This document shows positions 1 to 10,845 of a DNA stretch of 35,458 bases, in pieces; positions within the stretch are counted from its first letter, which is position 1; the number at the start of each line of letters is the position of its first letter. The position numbers and the translations under genes were made by a program. This DNA is from DATKZH01 sp035528065 (lineage in GTDB: Bacteria > Planctomycetota > Planctomycetia > Pirellulales > Thermoguttaceae): NCBI GenBank assembly GCA_035528065.1, contig DATKZH010000202.1, forward strand, positions 1-35,458, given 5' to 3'. The notes below the pieces were generated by a model. It had not been told where the DNA came from. It was given only the letters and a program-made list of their open reading frames with translations, and did no database searches.

Positions 1-113
1 ACGTAGGCAGACGACTTTCAGGTGACCTTCGACATCGCTCGCCGGTTGCGCAGGACGCCCAAGAAAGCGGCGACAAGTCGCCGCACTCCAAAGGAACCAC
101 GCTTGTTTCAGGC

Positions 114-234
114 CTAGTGGTCTGTCCAGATTGACTTTGCCGGTCGGGTGCCACTGGCGTCTCGCCAGTGCAGCTACGAGAGCACGGGCAAGATGCCCGT
201 GGCACCCGTAAACTCGAATTGGACAGACCACTAG
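114..234. mobile_element. Twin-hairpin MITE-like element, copy A
   Basis: A 121-bp element bounded by perfect 15-bp terminal inverted repeats, CTAGTGGTCTGTCCA at 114-128 and its complement at 220-234. Inside are two hairpins, CACTGGCG-tct-CGCCAGTG and CACGGGCA-aga-TGCCCGTG, enclosed by GGTGCCAC/GTGGCACC. Bases 118-229 are identical, in inverted orientation, to the copy at 25358-25469. There is no coding capacity. CTAG ends and a TA core recall the target preference of IS630/Tc1-type transposases, so a non-autonomous element mobilised in trans is the likely explanation; that assignment is inference. It lies just downstream of the sigma-54 activator stop codon. Confidence 0.85.
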
Positions 235-301
235 TCGTGGCGCCCGCTTTCGTGGCGGGGGAGCGGATAGACGGCCGGAAACGCGCTGCTCGTGTCCCGT
301 C

Positions 302-1357
302 TCACTTCTCCAGCTCGTAGTCCCTGAGCTTCTTGTGCAGGGTGTTGCGGTTGATGCCCAGCCGGGCGGCGGCCTTGACCTGGACGCCCTCGCAGGCGGC
401 CATCACCTGGGCGATCAGCTCCCGCTCCACCCGGTTGACGATCTTCGCGTGGAGGTTGTCCTCGTCCGGCCCGGCGGCGGCCAGCCCCGTCTCGACGAGT
501 TCCGAGGAAAGCGTCTCCAGATCGGCATTGCGGCGGCCGATCCGGGGGCGTTTGCGCCCCAGGACCGTCTCGGGCAACAGGTCGCAAGTCAGCTCGTCGC
601 CGAGGGCCAGGACGACGGCCCGCTCCACGTAGTTCTGGAGCTCGCGGACGTTCCCCGGCCAGTCGTACGCCCGGAGGGCCTCCATCGCCTTGGGCTCGAC
701 GTGAGGCACGTGGCAGTTGTTCTCTTCGTTGGAGATCTTGAGGAAGTGGCCGACCAGCTCGGGGACGTCCTCGCGGCGTTCGCGCAAGGGCGGCAGATAG
801 ATCGTGATCACGTTCAACCGGTAGTAGAGGTCTTCGCGGAACCGACCCCCTTCGACCTCCACCAACAGGTCGCGGTTGCTGGCGGCGACCACCCGCGTAT
901 CGACGCGGATGGTCTGCGTGTCGCCCACCCGCTCAAACTCGTGCTCTTGAAGCACTCTCAACAGCTTGACCTGGAGCTTGGCGGTGGTGGAGTTGATTTC
1001 GTCGAGGAAGACGGTCCCGGTATGGGCGGCCTCGAAGCGACCGGTGCGGTTGTCGATCGCCCCGGTGAAGGCCCCTCGCACGTGCCCGAACAGCTCGCTT
1101 TCGAGCAGGTTCTCGGCCAACGCCCCGCAGTTGACGCGGACAAACGGGCCGCTCCCCCGAGGACTGAGCCGATGGATCGCCTTGGCGATCAGCTCCTTGC
1201 CCGTGCCCGTCTCGCCCAACAGCAGCACGGACGCGTTGGACCGGGCCACTTGCCGGGTGAGCCGATAGACCTCCTGCATGGCCGGGCCGGACCCGATCAG
1301 CCCGGGAATGGGCGGGCCGGTGGCATCGACGGCGGCGTTTGCGGGAGTTCGGCTCAT
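302..1357 (-). CDS. Sigma-54-dependent transcriptional activator with Fis-type HTH, no receiver domain
   Basis: A 351-residue activator of sigma-54 RNA polymerase. After about 17 unstructured residues the AAA+ domain begins directly (IPGLIGSGPAMQEVY). Walker A GETGTGKE is at 48-55, the sigma-54-contacting GAFTGA loop at 95-100 and Walker B TVFLDE at 115-120. Further on are FREDLYYRLNV and the sensor-II YDWPGNVREL. A C-terminal Fis-type helix-turn-helix occupies about 310-350. There is no N-terminal receiver, GAF or PAS domain, so the input signal is unknown; PspF-like proteins share this layout. ATG at 1357 is chosen because AAA+ homology starts soon after it, but no clear Shine-Dalgarno sequence precedes it. 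It is flanked on both sides by twin-hairpin elements and shares no operon with a neighbour. The family call is firm; the regulon is unknown. Confidence 0.93.
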   Translation of the reverse strand: MSRTPANAAVDATGPPIPGLIGSGPAMQEVYRLTRQVARSNASVLLLGETGTGKELIAKAIHRLSPRGSGPFVRVNCGALAENLLESELFGHVRGAFTGAIDNRTGRFEAAHTGTVFLDEINSTTAKLQVKLLRVLQEHEFERVGDTQTIRVDTRVVAASNRDLLVEVEGGRFREDLYYRLNVITIYLPPLRERREDVPELVGHFLKISNEENNCHVPHVEPKAMEALRAYDWPGNVRELQNYVERAVVLALGDELTCDLLPETVLGRKRPRIGRRNADLETLSSELVETGLAAAGPDEDNLHAKIVNRVERELIAQVMAACEGVQVKAAARLGINRNTLHKKLRDYELEK

Positions 1358-1501
1358 GGAGTTCGCGCAGCTTTGTCCGCGACGGGGAGCGTTGGAGGCC
1401 TCGTTCCCCGGCGGAGACGGAAACGAAAGGTCACATGGCCGGATCGTGCGGCGACGGATGGGTGATCGCCAGGAGCTTCCCTATTCTGGATTGCCTGTAG
1501 G

Positions 1502-1627
1502 CTAGTGGTGTGTCAACCGTCAGCTTGTGGGTGGCAGGGGCATCTTGCCCGTGCTGTGCTTTCGTGGACGCACTGGCGAGACGCCAGTGGCACCCAACTC
1601 ACAAGGTAAGGACTGACACACCACTAG
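1502..1627. mobile_element. Twin-hairpin MITE-like element, copy C (diverged)
   Basis: A 126-bp element with perfect 14-bp terminal inverted repeats, CTAGTGGTGTGTCA at 1502-1515 and its complement at 1614-1627. It keeps the internal modules GCATCTTGCCCGTGCT and CACTGGCGAGACGCCAGTGG of copies A and B, but its outer arms differ. Both ends carry the same changes relative to copy A, as expected if the terminal repeats are kept under selection or were gene-converted. It lies between the stop of the HEAT-repeat gene (1639) and the start of the sigma-54 activator (1357). Confidence 0.8.
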
Positions 1628-1638
1628 GGCACATCCAC

Positions 1639-3882
1639 CTATTCGTCTCCGGCGGCACTCTCCTCCTGCTGCCCGATTTGCGTGGGCGCTTCGATGCAGT
1701 TGAGGAGCAGCCCCAGCAACTGCCGGGTCCCGGTATCCAGGTTCTCACTCCGATTATAGCGATCGTATTGCTGGAGGATCTGTTCGGTGGTCAGGAGGAT
1801 GCCGTTCTGCTCGGTGCTCTGGCGGAAGGCCTGGGTGGCTGCCAGGCGAAGCTCCATCGGCTGGGTCCAGCGGCTTGCCAGGTCGACCAGGGCCCGCTGA
1901 CAGCGGGGGGTGCCGAGGTTGGCCAACACGCGCACGGCGTCGGGCGCCAAGTGCGGTACGAGCAGGGCGGCGATCGCCGCGTCCTGCGCGCAACGGAGGT
2001 CGTAAATCGTTTTCTCTCGGCCGGTCAGCTCGGCCAGCCATTTCATCGCCCAAGCGGCCTGACGCTGGCGCTCGGCCGGGAGGACCCGCTCCGGCCCGGC
2101 GAGATCCATCAGCTCGGCGACCTGCCACTGGACCGCCTCTTGGGTGTGAGGACGGGAAAAGGCCTCGCCCAACGGGTCGTTGCGCACTAGCAGCCTGGCC
2201 CGCTCCAGTTGCCCTTCCCGAGCCGTCACGCCCACCGGCAACTTGGCCGTGCGACAATCGCGCCGAAGCTGCTGGAGCAAGAAGTCGACGGTCGGGCGCT
2301 CAAGCGCGGCATCCACCAGCGCCAGCTCATAGTCGGGCGAGGCGAGCAGCTTGCGGACTACCTCGCGGCCGTTCACGGCAGTGTCCACTTGGTACCCAAG
2401 GGCGACCAGGTATCCTCCGACTCGTTGGTCCTCTTCGGTGCTGGGGCCGGCGACCAACGCACGAGGCGTCCCCCCCGAGCCGGCAAAGTAGACCAGCGCC
2501 TCCGTCACTCGGCTTGAGCCCGGAAACGGCTCGATCGGCTCCAGCCGGAGGATCGCGTGGACGGCCGCAAGGCGGACCCGACGGTCGGCGTTCCACGCGG
2601 CCTGGGCAAGCGCCGAGGGCCTGGGGCCCTGACACAGGAGCGTCTCGGAGTGCCCTATTTCGCCGAGAACTCGCGCGGCAACGGTGGCTGCGGGGGCATG
2701 CCCGCTTCGCAGGGCGTACACGAGCACGTCCTCGACGATCTCGGGTCCGCACTCAGCCACTCGACCGGCCAAGGTTCCCTCGGTTGCCCCAAGCGGCTTG
2801 TCCAGGCCGTTTTCGTACGCAGCCTGCTCGAGCATCGTCGCCAGGTAGAGCACGCGGACTCCGTGATCGTCGGGGGCAACCGAGTACGCTTCGCGGGCAA
2901 GCCGGGAGGCAAGCAGCCGCGATGCCTCGTCGGCCGGGGCACTCCGCGCCGCGACCTGCTTGGCACCTGCGTCCCAGGTCCACAGTTGGACTTGGCCGTC
3001 GAGGTCCTCCCTCAACGGAGCCCGCCCATCGAAGTACTCTTGGGCCCGCTGGGCCAAAAGCTGTAACGCCTCATGCCTGGACGGCGTTTTGCCCGAGAGG
3101 CTCAATAGCGCCGATTCGGCCGCCCGGCGGACCTCCGGGGCACTCTCGTCGGAGGCAAACGGGGCAAGCAAGAAGACCGCCGCTTTCTCGGCCTGCAACT
3201 TCGCCAGAAGTCCGATCGCCTCGACGGTGAGCTTCGGGTTGCCGCTTTCGAGGATCGCGATCAGCGGGTCGACCGCGTCGCCCCCGAGCCTGGCCAGCGC
3301 CGCCCGGACGTTGCCGTGCTCCGCCGCCCGAGCGGGATCGGCCAACACGGCCAGCAACGGGCCCACCGCGGCAGCACCCGACCGTTCCAACTCCACCAGG
3401 GCCTGCTGCCGCACTTCGGCCGCCGGGTCTTGGAGCTGCTTGATCAGCCCGGCCAGTCGGGCGGGGTCCTGAAGATGACGGCTGACCGCCGTGAGCACGG
3501 CCTCGTTGAGCTGTTGGGCTTCCGGCGCGAGATCCGCCCGAGAGGCCATCTCCCTGAACAACCCTGCCCCGAGAAGTCCCTGCAAGGCGACTAGTTGCTG
3601 CTGGTCGAGGTTCGCCGAGAGCACCTGGTTCAGAAAACCCTTGGCCAAGTCCGGCCGCTCCAGGTCGGCCAGGATCTTGGCCGACCGGACCAGCTCCCGC
3701 GGCGTGCTCGGCCTGGTGGCCAAGATGGCCTCCACGGCCGGGCTCTCGCGCTTCTCCATGACGGCGCCCTCAGGCTCGGGCTTCTCAGCCGCGGGAGGCT
3801 CCTGCGCCCAAACGACTTCCCAGCCGGTCGTCACGATCAAGGCGATCAGTAGCGCGGCGCTGATTCGGTAGCGGTTATCCAT
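1639..3882 (-). CDS. Exported HEAT-repeat protein with an embedded receiver-like domain
   Basis: 747 residues. The N-terminus is a Sec signal peptide (hydrophobic ALLIALIVTTGW, likely cut after VWA near residue 26) followed by a Pro/Glu-rich linker. HEAT-like helical repeats are visible at about 150-265 (DPAAEVRQQALVELE, EVRRAAESALLSLSG) and again at about 390-450 and 640-690. Residues about 473-590 look like a CheY-type receiver fold: RALVAGPSTEEDQRVGGYL, then YELALVDAALERP with Asp524 where the phospho-acceptor would sit. A receiver-like domain in an exported protein is unusual; it may be degenerate and act as a binding module. The gene starts 27 bp after the argH stop on the same strand, so co-transcription is likely. 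The exact function is not recognised. Confidence 0.8.
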   Translation of the reverse strand: MDNRYRISAALLIALIVTTGWEVVWAQEPPAAEKPEPEGAVMEKRESPAVEAILATRPSTPRELVRSAKILADLERPDLAKGFLNQVLSANLDQQQLVALQGLLGAGLFREMASRADLAPEAQQLNEAVLTAVSRHLQDPARLAGLIKQLQDPAAEVRQQALVELERSGAAAVGPLLAVLADPARAAEHGNVRAALARLGGDAVDPLIAILESGNPKLTVEAIGLLAKLQAEKAAVFLLAPFASDESAPEVRRAAESALLSLSGKTPSRHEALQLLAQRAQEYFDGRAPLREDLDGQVQLWTWDAGAKQVAARSAPADEASRLLASRLAREAYSVAPDDHGVRVLYLATMLEQAAYENGLDKPLGATEGTLAGRVAECGPEIVEDVLVYALRSGHAPAATVAARVLGEIGHSETLLCQGPRPSALAQAAWNADRRVRLAAVHAILRLEPIEPFPGSSRVTEALVYFAGSGGTPRALVAGPSTEEDQRVGGYLVALGYQVDTAVNGREVVRKLLASPDYELALVDAALERPTVDFLLQQLRRDCRTAKLPVGVTAREGQLERARLLVRNDPLGEAFSRPHTQEAVQWQVAELMDLAGPERVLPAERQRQAAWAMKWLAELTGREKTIYDLRCAQDAAIAALLVPHLAPDAVRVLANLGTPRCQRALVDLASRWTQPMELRLAATQAFRQSTEQNGILLTTEQILQQYDRYNRSENLDTGTRQLLGLLLNCIEAPTQIGQQEESAAGDE

Positions 3883-3909
3883 GGCTTATCTCGTCTCGGT
3901 TGCTGCTGA

Positions 3910-5286
3910 CTACGATAACCGTTTCTTCCAAAGCTCGACTTGCTTCGCCACCTCTTCCGGCGCGGTCGATCCATAGCTCCGCATTGCCCGGACCGCTTGC
4001 TCGACGCCGAGCACGCCGTAGAGGCTCTCGTCCAGGTCCGGGTGCACCTCCCGGAACTCGTCGAGCGAGAGGTCCGAAAGCCGCACGCCGCGGTCGAGCG
4101 CCTTGCGCACCAGCTTGCCGACCAGCCCGTGGGCGGTCCGCTGGGGTATGCCCTGCCCGATCAGGTGCTCCATCAGCGTGGTGGCGTCCAGGTGCCCGCG
4201 ATCCAGACGCTCGGCGATTCCCGTGCGATTCAACTCGGCTCCGGCCACGAGCGGCGCGGCCAACGCCAGGCAGGCCGTCACCGTGTCGAAGGAGTCGAAA
4301 ATCGGCGGCTTGTCCTCCTGCAAGTCGCGATTGTAGGCCAAGGGCAACCCCTTCACTAGAACCATCAGCGTCTGGAGGTTCCCAACCACGCGAGCCGTCT
4401 TGCCGCGCACGAGCTCGAGCACGTCGGGGTTGACCTTCTGCGGCATGATCGACGAGCCCGTACAGAAGGCCTGCGGTAGCTTGATGAAGTTGAACTCGGC
4501 GGTGGACCAGAGGATCCACTCCTCCGCCCAGGTGCTCAAATGCTCGGCGATCATCGCCAAGGCAAACGCGAACTCCAGCACGAAGTCGCGGTCGCTGGCG
4601 GCGTCGAGGCTGTTGGCCGCCACGGCCTCGAAGCCCAGACGCTCCCGCACGTCCTCCCGGTCGATCGGCAGGCTGGTCCCGGCCAGGGCCGCGGCGCCCA
4701 GGCTGAGCACGTTCGTCCGCCGCCGGCAATCGGCCAGGCGCCCGCGGCCCCGCTCGAGCTTCTCGCAATAGGCCAGCCAGTAATGGGGTGCGAGCACGGG
4801 CTGGGCCCGCTGGAGATGCGTGTAGCCGGGCAGGATCACGTCGGCATCGGCCTCGCACCGGCCCACGAAAGCCCGCTGGAGCTCGACCAGCCGTGCGTCG
4901 ATCTGGTCGATCGCGTCGCGGACCCAGAGCCGCAGGTCAGTGGCGACCTGGTCGTTGCGACTGCGTGCGGTGTGCAGCTTGCGCCCCGTGTCGCCGATCC
5001 GGTCGATCAGCGCCCGCTCGATGTGCATGTGGACGTCTTCCAGCTCCACGCGGAACGGAAACTGTCCTTGCTCAATCTCTCGGCGAATCTCCTCCAGCGC
5101 CCGCTCAATCTGCCGGCACTCTTCGGCGGTGATCAGGCCCACTCGGGCGAGCATCTGGGCATGGGCGATCGAGCCGGCAATGTCGTGCGCATAAAGCCTC
5201 CGGTCGAAGCTCACGCTCTCGGTGAACTCCTCCACCCGGCGATCCGTCGCCTCGTCGAAAACACCACCCCAAGCCTTCTCGGTCAC
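3910..5286 (-). CDS. argH: Argininosuccinate lyase
   Basis: Cytosolic enzyme that splits argininosuccinate into arginine and fumarate, the last step of arginine synthesis. It belongs to the fumarase/aspartase superfamily and acts as a homotetramer. The superfamily signature GSSIMPQKVNPD is present, as are SVSFDRRLYAHDIAGSIAHA near the N-terminus and TARSRNDQVATDLRLW. I place the start at GTG 5286 (VTEKAWGGVFDEATD): it matches the usual MTEKLWGG beginning, follows GAGG by five bases and gives 458 residues, close to the usual length of about 457. An in-frame GTG at 5319 would add 11 residues without homology. A TTGACA-N17-TAGAGT promoter lies just upstream. The HEAT-repeat gene follows after 27 bp. 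Confidence 0.97.
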   Translation of the reverse strand: MTEKAWGGVFDEATDRRVEEFTESVSFDRRLYAHDIAGSIAHAQMLARVGLITAEECRQIERALEEIRREIEQGQFPFRVELEDVHMHIERALIDRIGDTGRKLHTARSRNDQVATDLRLWVRDAIDQIDARLVELQRAFVGRCEADADVILPGYTHLQRAQPVLAPHYWLAYCEKLERGRGRLADCRRRTNVLSLGAAALAGTSLPIDREDVRERLGFEAVAANSLDAASDRDFVLEFAFALAMIAEHLSTWAEEWILWSTAEFNFIKLPQAFCTGSSIMPQKVNPDVLELVRGKTARVVGNLQTLMVLVKGLPLAYNRDLQEDKPPIFDSFDTVTACLALAAPLVAGAELNRTGIAERLDRGHLDATTLMEHLIGQGIPQRTAHGLVGKLVRKALDRGVRLSDLSLDEFREVHPDLDESLYGVLGVEQAVRAMRSYGSTAPEEVAKQVELWKKRLS

Positions 5287-5337
5287 ATTCGCCTCAGCCC
5301 GCGCGCAAAGGGAGCCCACAATATCGCCAACATATTT

Positions 5338-5366
5338 ACTCTAAACAGCTTACGACGAGATGTCAA
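5338..5366 (-). promoter_or_regulatory. Sigma-70-type promoter for argH
   Basis: Read on the minus strand: TTGACA (complement of 5361-5366), a 17-bp spacer, then TAGAGT (complement of 5338-5343). Transcription would start near 5331, giving a leader of about 45 nt to GTG 5286. Starting at 5319 instead would leave only about 12 nt, which supports the shorter ArgH. Confidence 0.7.
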
Positions 5367-5748
5367 CGAGCGATCTGGGGCACGTGCCGGAGAGTGGAGA
5401 TCACCGAGCCGACCAGAATCGCCTACCCAGCAGATCCCGAACAACCGGCGGGGAGACAGCCGACCTTGCGATCCGGTCAGTCAGTGCAACCGGGGCCCAG
5501 AAGGAGACGGTCCACCTATTGGGGGGGCCTGAGTAGAACCCCGCCTTGGAGGGACAACGGCCTTTCGGACATGAACAAGGCCCAGAGGGAGTGTCAGGGA
5601 GGGGAACCCATGATCTGCCAACTCCTCCGCTGCGACTACTGGTCAGGCGTTGATCGATACCGCACAATGAGGGCGGCTGGGGGCGGATGGGGCGATGTGA
5701 TCGCAGGTGGATCCACGGCATGGTCCTTGTGCTCGGAGGGAGAAAATC
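5367..5748. other. Intergenic stretch between argH and the protease gene
   Basis: About 380 bp between divergent genes. I see no convincing ORF, no terminal repeats and no strong promoter for the protease. The only clear signal is GGAGGG at 5735-5740, the ribosome binding site of the next gene. Confidence 0.5.
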
Positions 5749-6795
5749 ATGGAGCTGGATTCCGCGCGTGCACTCAAGGCGGAGCTTCTCGCGGAGAACC
5801 TCTGGAAAGACATCGCCACGCCAACGGCCATGTATCGTGTGGCGGAGGCAGCAGCCGCGGACGTTCCCCTTGCTGCAAGAAGGCGAGCGTCGCGGGGCTG
5901 GGGGCGTGGGGCCGCCGGGGGTCTCGCTGGCGCGGCGCGGCAACCCCGCGGTCGCCTCGCCATCGGCATCCGCGGCCGCCGCGGGCAGTACGGCCTGGCC
6001 GTCCGCGTCCAGGAAATTGGGCCGGGCTTGGAGACGGTGCTTGGCGTGATTTCCCGACGTGCGCGGCGCGAAGTCGATCTCCGCATGGTGGGCCCGATCC
6101 ATAAGCAGGCACGAGCATGGCACCGAAAGCGCAATCGCCCCCTGCGCATCGGCGGGTCGATCGGCCACCCGGACGTCACGGCCGGCACGCTGGGATGCTT
6201 CGTGAGCCCGGTCGCCCAAAGCGACGAGTGTCCCTTCGTGCTGTCCAACAACCACGTGTTGGCCAACGAAAACGACGCGACCCGACGCGACCCGATCCTT
6301 CAACCGGCAGCTTTTGACGACGGCGCGGCGCCCGACGACGTGGTGGCCAGGCTCGGCCGCTTCGTCCGCTTGCGGAAACAGCGAAACCTGGTAGACGCCG
6401 CCGTGGCCGAGTTGGCCGAAGACATGGAGTACTACTACAACGATCTCCACGGCTTGGGAACGGTTCGCGGAGTCCGGCAGGACCCCCTCGACGTCGGCGA
6501 ACGCGTCTACAAGATTGGCCGAACCACCGGCCTCACCACGGGCCGGGTCAGCGCGATCGAAGTCGACGGACTGCGTGTGGAGTACGACATGGGGACGCTT
6601 GAGTTCAACGGACAGATCGAGATCGAGCCGCTGGATAATAGACCGTTCAGCAGAGGGGGGGACAGCGGTTCGCTGATCGTCGATCGGCGTCATCGAGCCG
6701 TAGCTCTGCTTTTCGCCGGCAACGACGTGGACGCCACCTACGCCAACCCGATCGCCGACGTGCTTGACTCGCTGCACGTTCGACTCATATACTGA
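5749..6795 (+). CDS. Trypsin-like serine protease, probably cytoplasmic
   Basis: 348 residues. The chymotrypsin-fold triad is readable: His169 in VLSNNHVLAN, Asp216 in NLVDAAVAEL and Ser306 in RGGDSGSLI. The segment YKIGRTTGLTTGRV is typical of the prokaryotic trypsin-like group related to plant Nal1. There is no signal peptide or membrane segment, so it probably acts inside the cell. ATG 5749 is chosen because GGAGGG lies eight bases upstream; the frame is open from 5707 but without a better start. Residues about 40-75 are Arg/Gly/Ala-rich and may be a linker. A 78-residue gene follows 40 bp downstream and resembles a pro-domain of such proteases. The substrate is unknown. Confidence 0.85.
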   Translation: MELDSARALKAELLAENLWKDIATPTAMYRVAEAAAADVPLAARRRASRGWGRGAAGGLAGAARQPRGRLAIGIRGRRGQYGLAVRVQEIGPGLETVLGVISRRARREVDLRMVGPIHKQARAWHRKRNRPLRIGGSIGHPDVTAGTLGCFVSPVAQSDECPFVLSNNHVLANENDATRRDPILQPAAFDDGAAPDDVVARLGRFVRLRKQRNLVDAAVAELAEDMEYYYNDLHGLGTVRGVRQDPLDVGERVYKIGRTTGLTTGRVSAIEVDGLRVEYDMGTLEFNGQIEIEPLDNRPFSRGGDSGSLIVDRRHRAVALLFAGNDVDATYANPIADVLDSLHVRLIY

Positions 6796-6835
6796 TTGAG
6801 GGGTGACCAGGGGCTCTTATCCCAAGTGACGGGCA

Positions 6836-7072
6836 ATGAGCGACCACGGCAGTCAACTCGATGCGGCCCGCGCCGTGAAACAGAAGGCCCGGTCTCTGTT
6901 CGCCCGCTTTGCACCCGTCGGCAGCGTCGGCATCACGCGCCAAGGCGACTCCTACGCGGTGCAGGTGAACCTGGAGTCCGAGCCGGCGGATCGGGACAGC
7001 TTGCCCGACCGAATCGACGACGTGCCGATCGTCGTCCGCGTCGTGGGCCAAGTGCGTAAGCAGGTGGGGTAG
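6836..7072 (+). CDS. Small protein resembling a protease pro-domain module
   Basis: 78 residues, 40 bp after the protease gene on the same strand. After a helical start (DAARAVKQKARSLFARF) it has the pattern VGSVGITRQGDSYAVQVNL ... LPDRIDDVPIVVRVVGQV. This is the beta-alpha-beta pattern (xVGxxxGxxxVxVxL, then LPxxVdGVPVxVxVVG) that often stands at the N-terminus of bacterial trypsin-like proteases of this group. That suggests an intramolecular chaperone or inhibitor encoded as a separate gene. The resemblance comes from pattern memory, not a search. The ribosome binding site is weak (GACGGG). Translational coupling to the protease is possible. Confidence 0.6.
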   Translation: MSDHGSQLDAARAVKQKARSLFARFAPVGSVGITRQGDSYAVQVNLESEPADRDSLPDRIDDVPIVVRVVGQVRKQVG

Positions 7073-7435
7073 CCGTTGGAGTGGGCACCCGCGGCGCGCT
7101 CTGTTGGGGTTGGCGATCCGCGCACCAACTCCCCCGGCCAGCACTCTCGTCCCGCCCTCATCGTCAACGATGCCTTGTCAGGTCTCTGGCCGTCGGAGCG
7201 TTCTCGTCGATCTTGGCTGCACAATGGATGCTGGCATGCCCTTGCACGGCCCACGGTCTCGCGTACTCCCTAGTCGTGAATTGCTCGGGGCCGAAGGGCG
7301 CAATGCGCAATCGGCCACTTGAATGCACCCCCCTCGGCGTGGTATCATCGTGAGATTTTGGGCCTACCGCCGGCCGCCGCAGGGCGCGCGGAAGGCTTTG
7401 CCGTTACCATGTTCTGACTGCTGGGACCGTGCACC
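7073..7435 (+). other. Intergenic stretch upstream of carB
   Basis: 363 bp without a credible gene; short ORFs here lack ribosome binding sites and family signatures. A promoter candidate, TTGAAT (7319-7324), 18-bp spacer and TATCAT (7343-7348), would give carB a leader of about 80 nt. No riboswitch or attenuator structure was recognised. Confidence 0.45.
7319..7348 (+). promoter_or_regulatory. Candidate promoter for carB
   Basis: TTGAAT-N18-TATCAT, four or five of six matches in each hexamer. It is the only sigma-70-like pair seen in the 360 bp before carB. Confidence 0.4.
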
Positions 7436-10708
<3,273 letters not shown>

Positions 10709-10743
10709 ATTGCGGCGACTGCCAGCACGCGACGGGCTGAAGT

Positions 10744-10839
10744 ATGCCTCCTCCCCCAATTGCAGGGATCCGACTCTCCGTGGTAGACTGAGAAAGTCGG
10801 CAGTTCAGAAGCTGCCACCTTCGATTCCGCAGGAGGCAT
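10744..10839 (+). repeat. Inverted repeat that includes the ATPase ribosome binding site
   Basis: ATGCCTCCT at 10744-10752 is complementary to AGGAGGCAT at 10831-10839. The right arm contains the AGGAGG ribosome binding site (10831-10836) of the ATPase gene. A smaller hairpin GGCAG/CTGCC sits between at 10799-10816. The left arm lies upstream of the candidate promoter, so only transcripts reading through from carB would mask the site. Confidence 0.5.
10760..10789 (+). promoter_or_regulatory. Candidate promoter of the ATPase-TPR operon
   Basis: TTGCAG (10760-10765), 18-bp spacer, TAGACT (10784-10789). The same -10 hexamer occurs before vapB. It would start transcription near 10797, about 50 nt before ATG 10846. 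Confidence 0.45.
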
Positions 10840-10845
10840 TCCGCG

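Noticed and set aside
2..113. A gene end on the plus strand at the left edge
   Set aside because: Short open frames only, no recognisable C-terminus; just a small GCGGCGAC/GTCGCCGC hairpin at 67-84.
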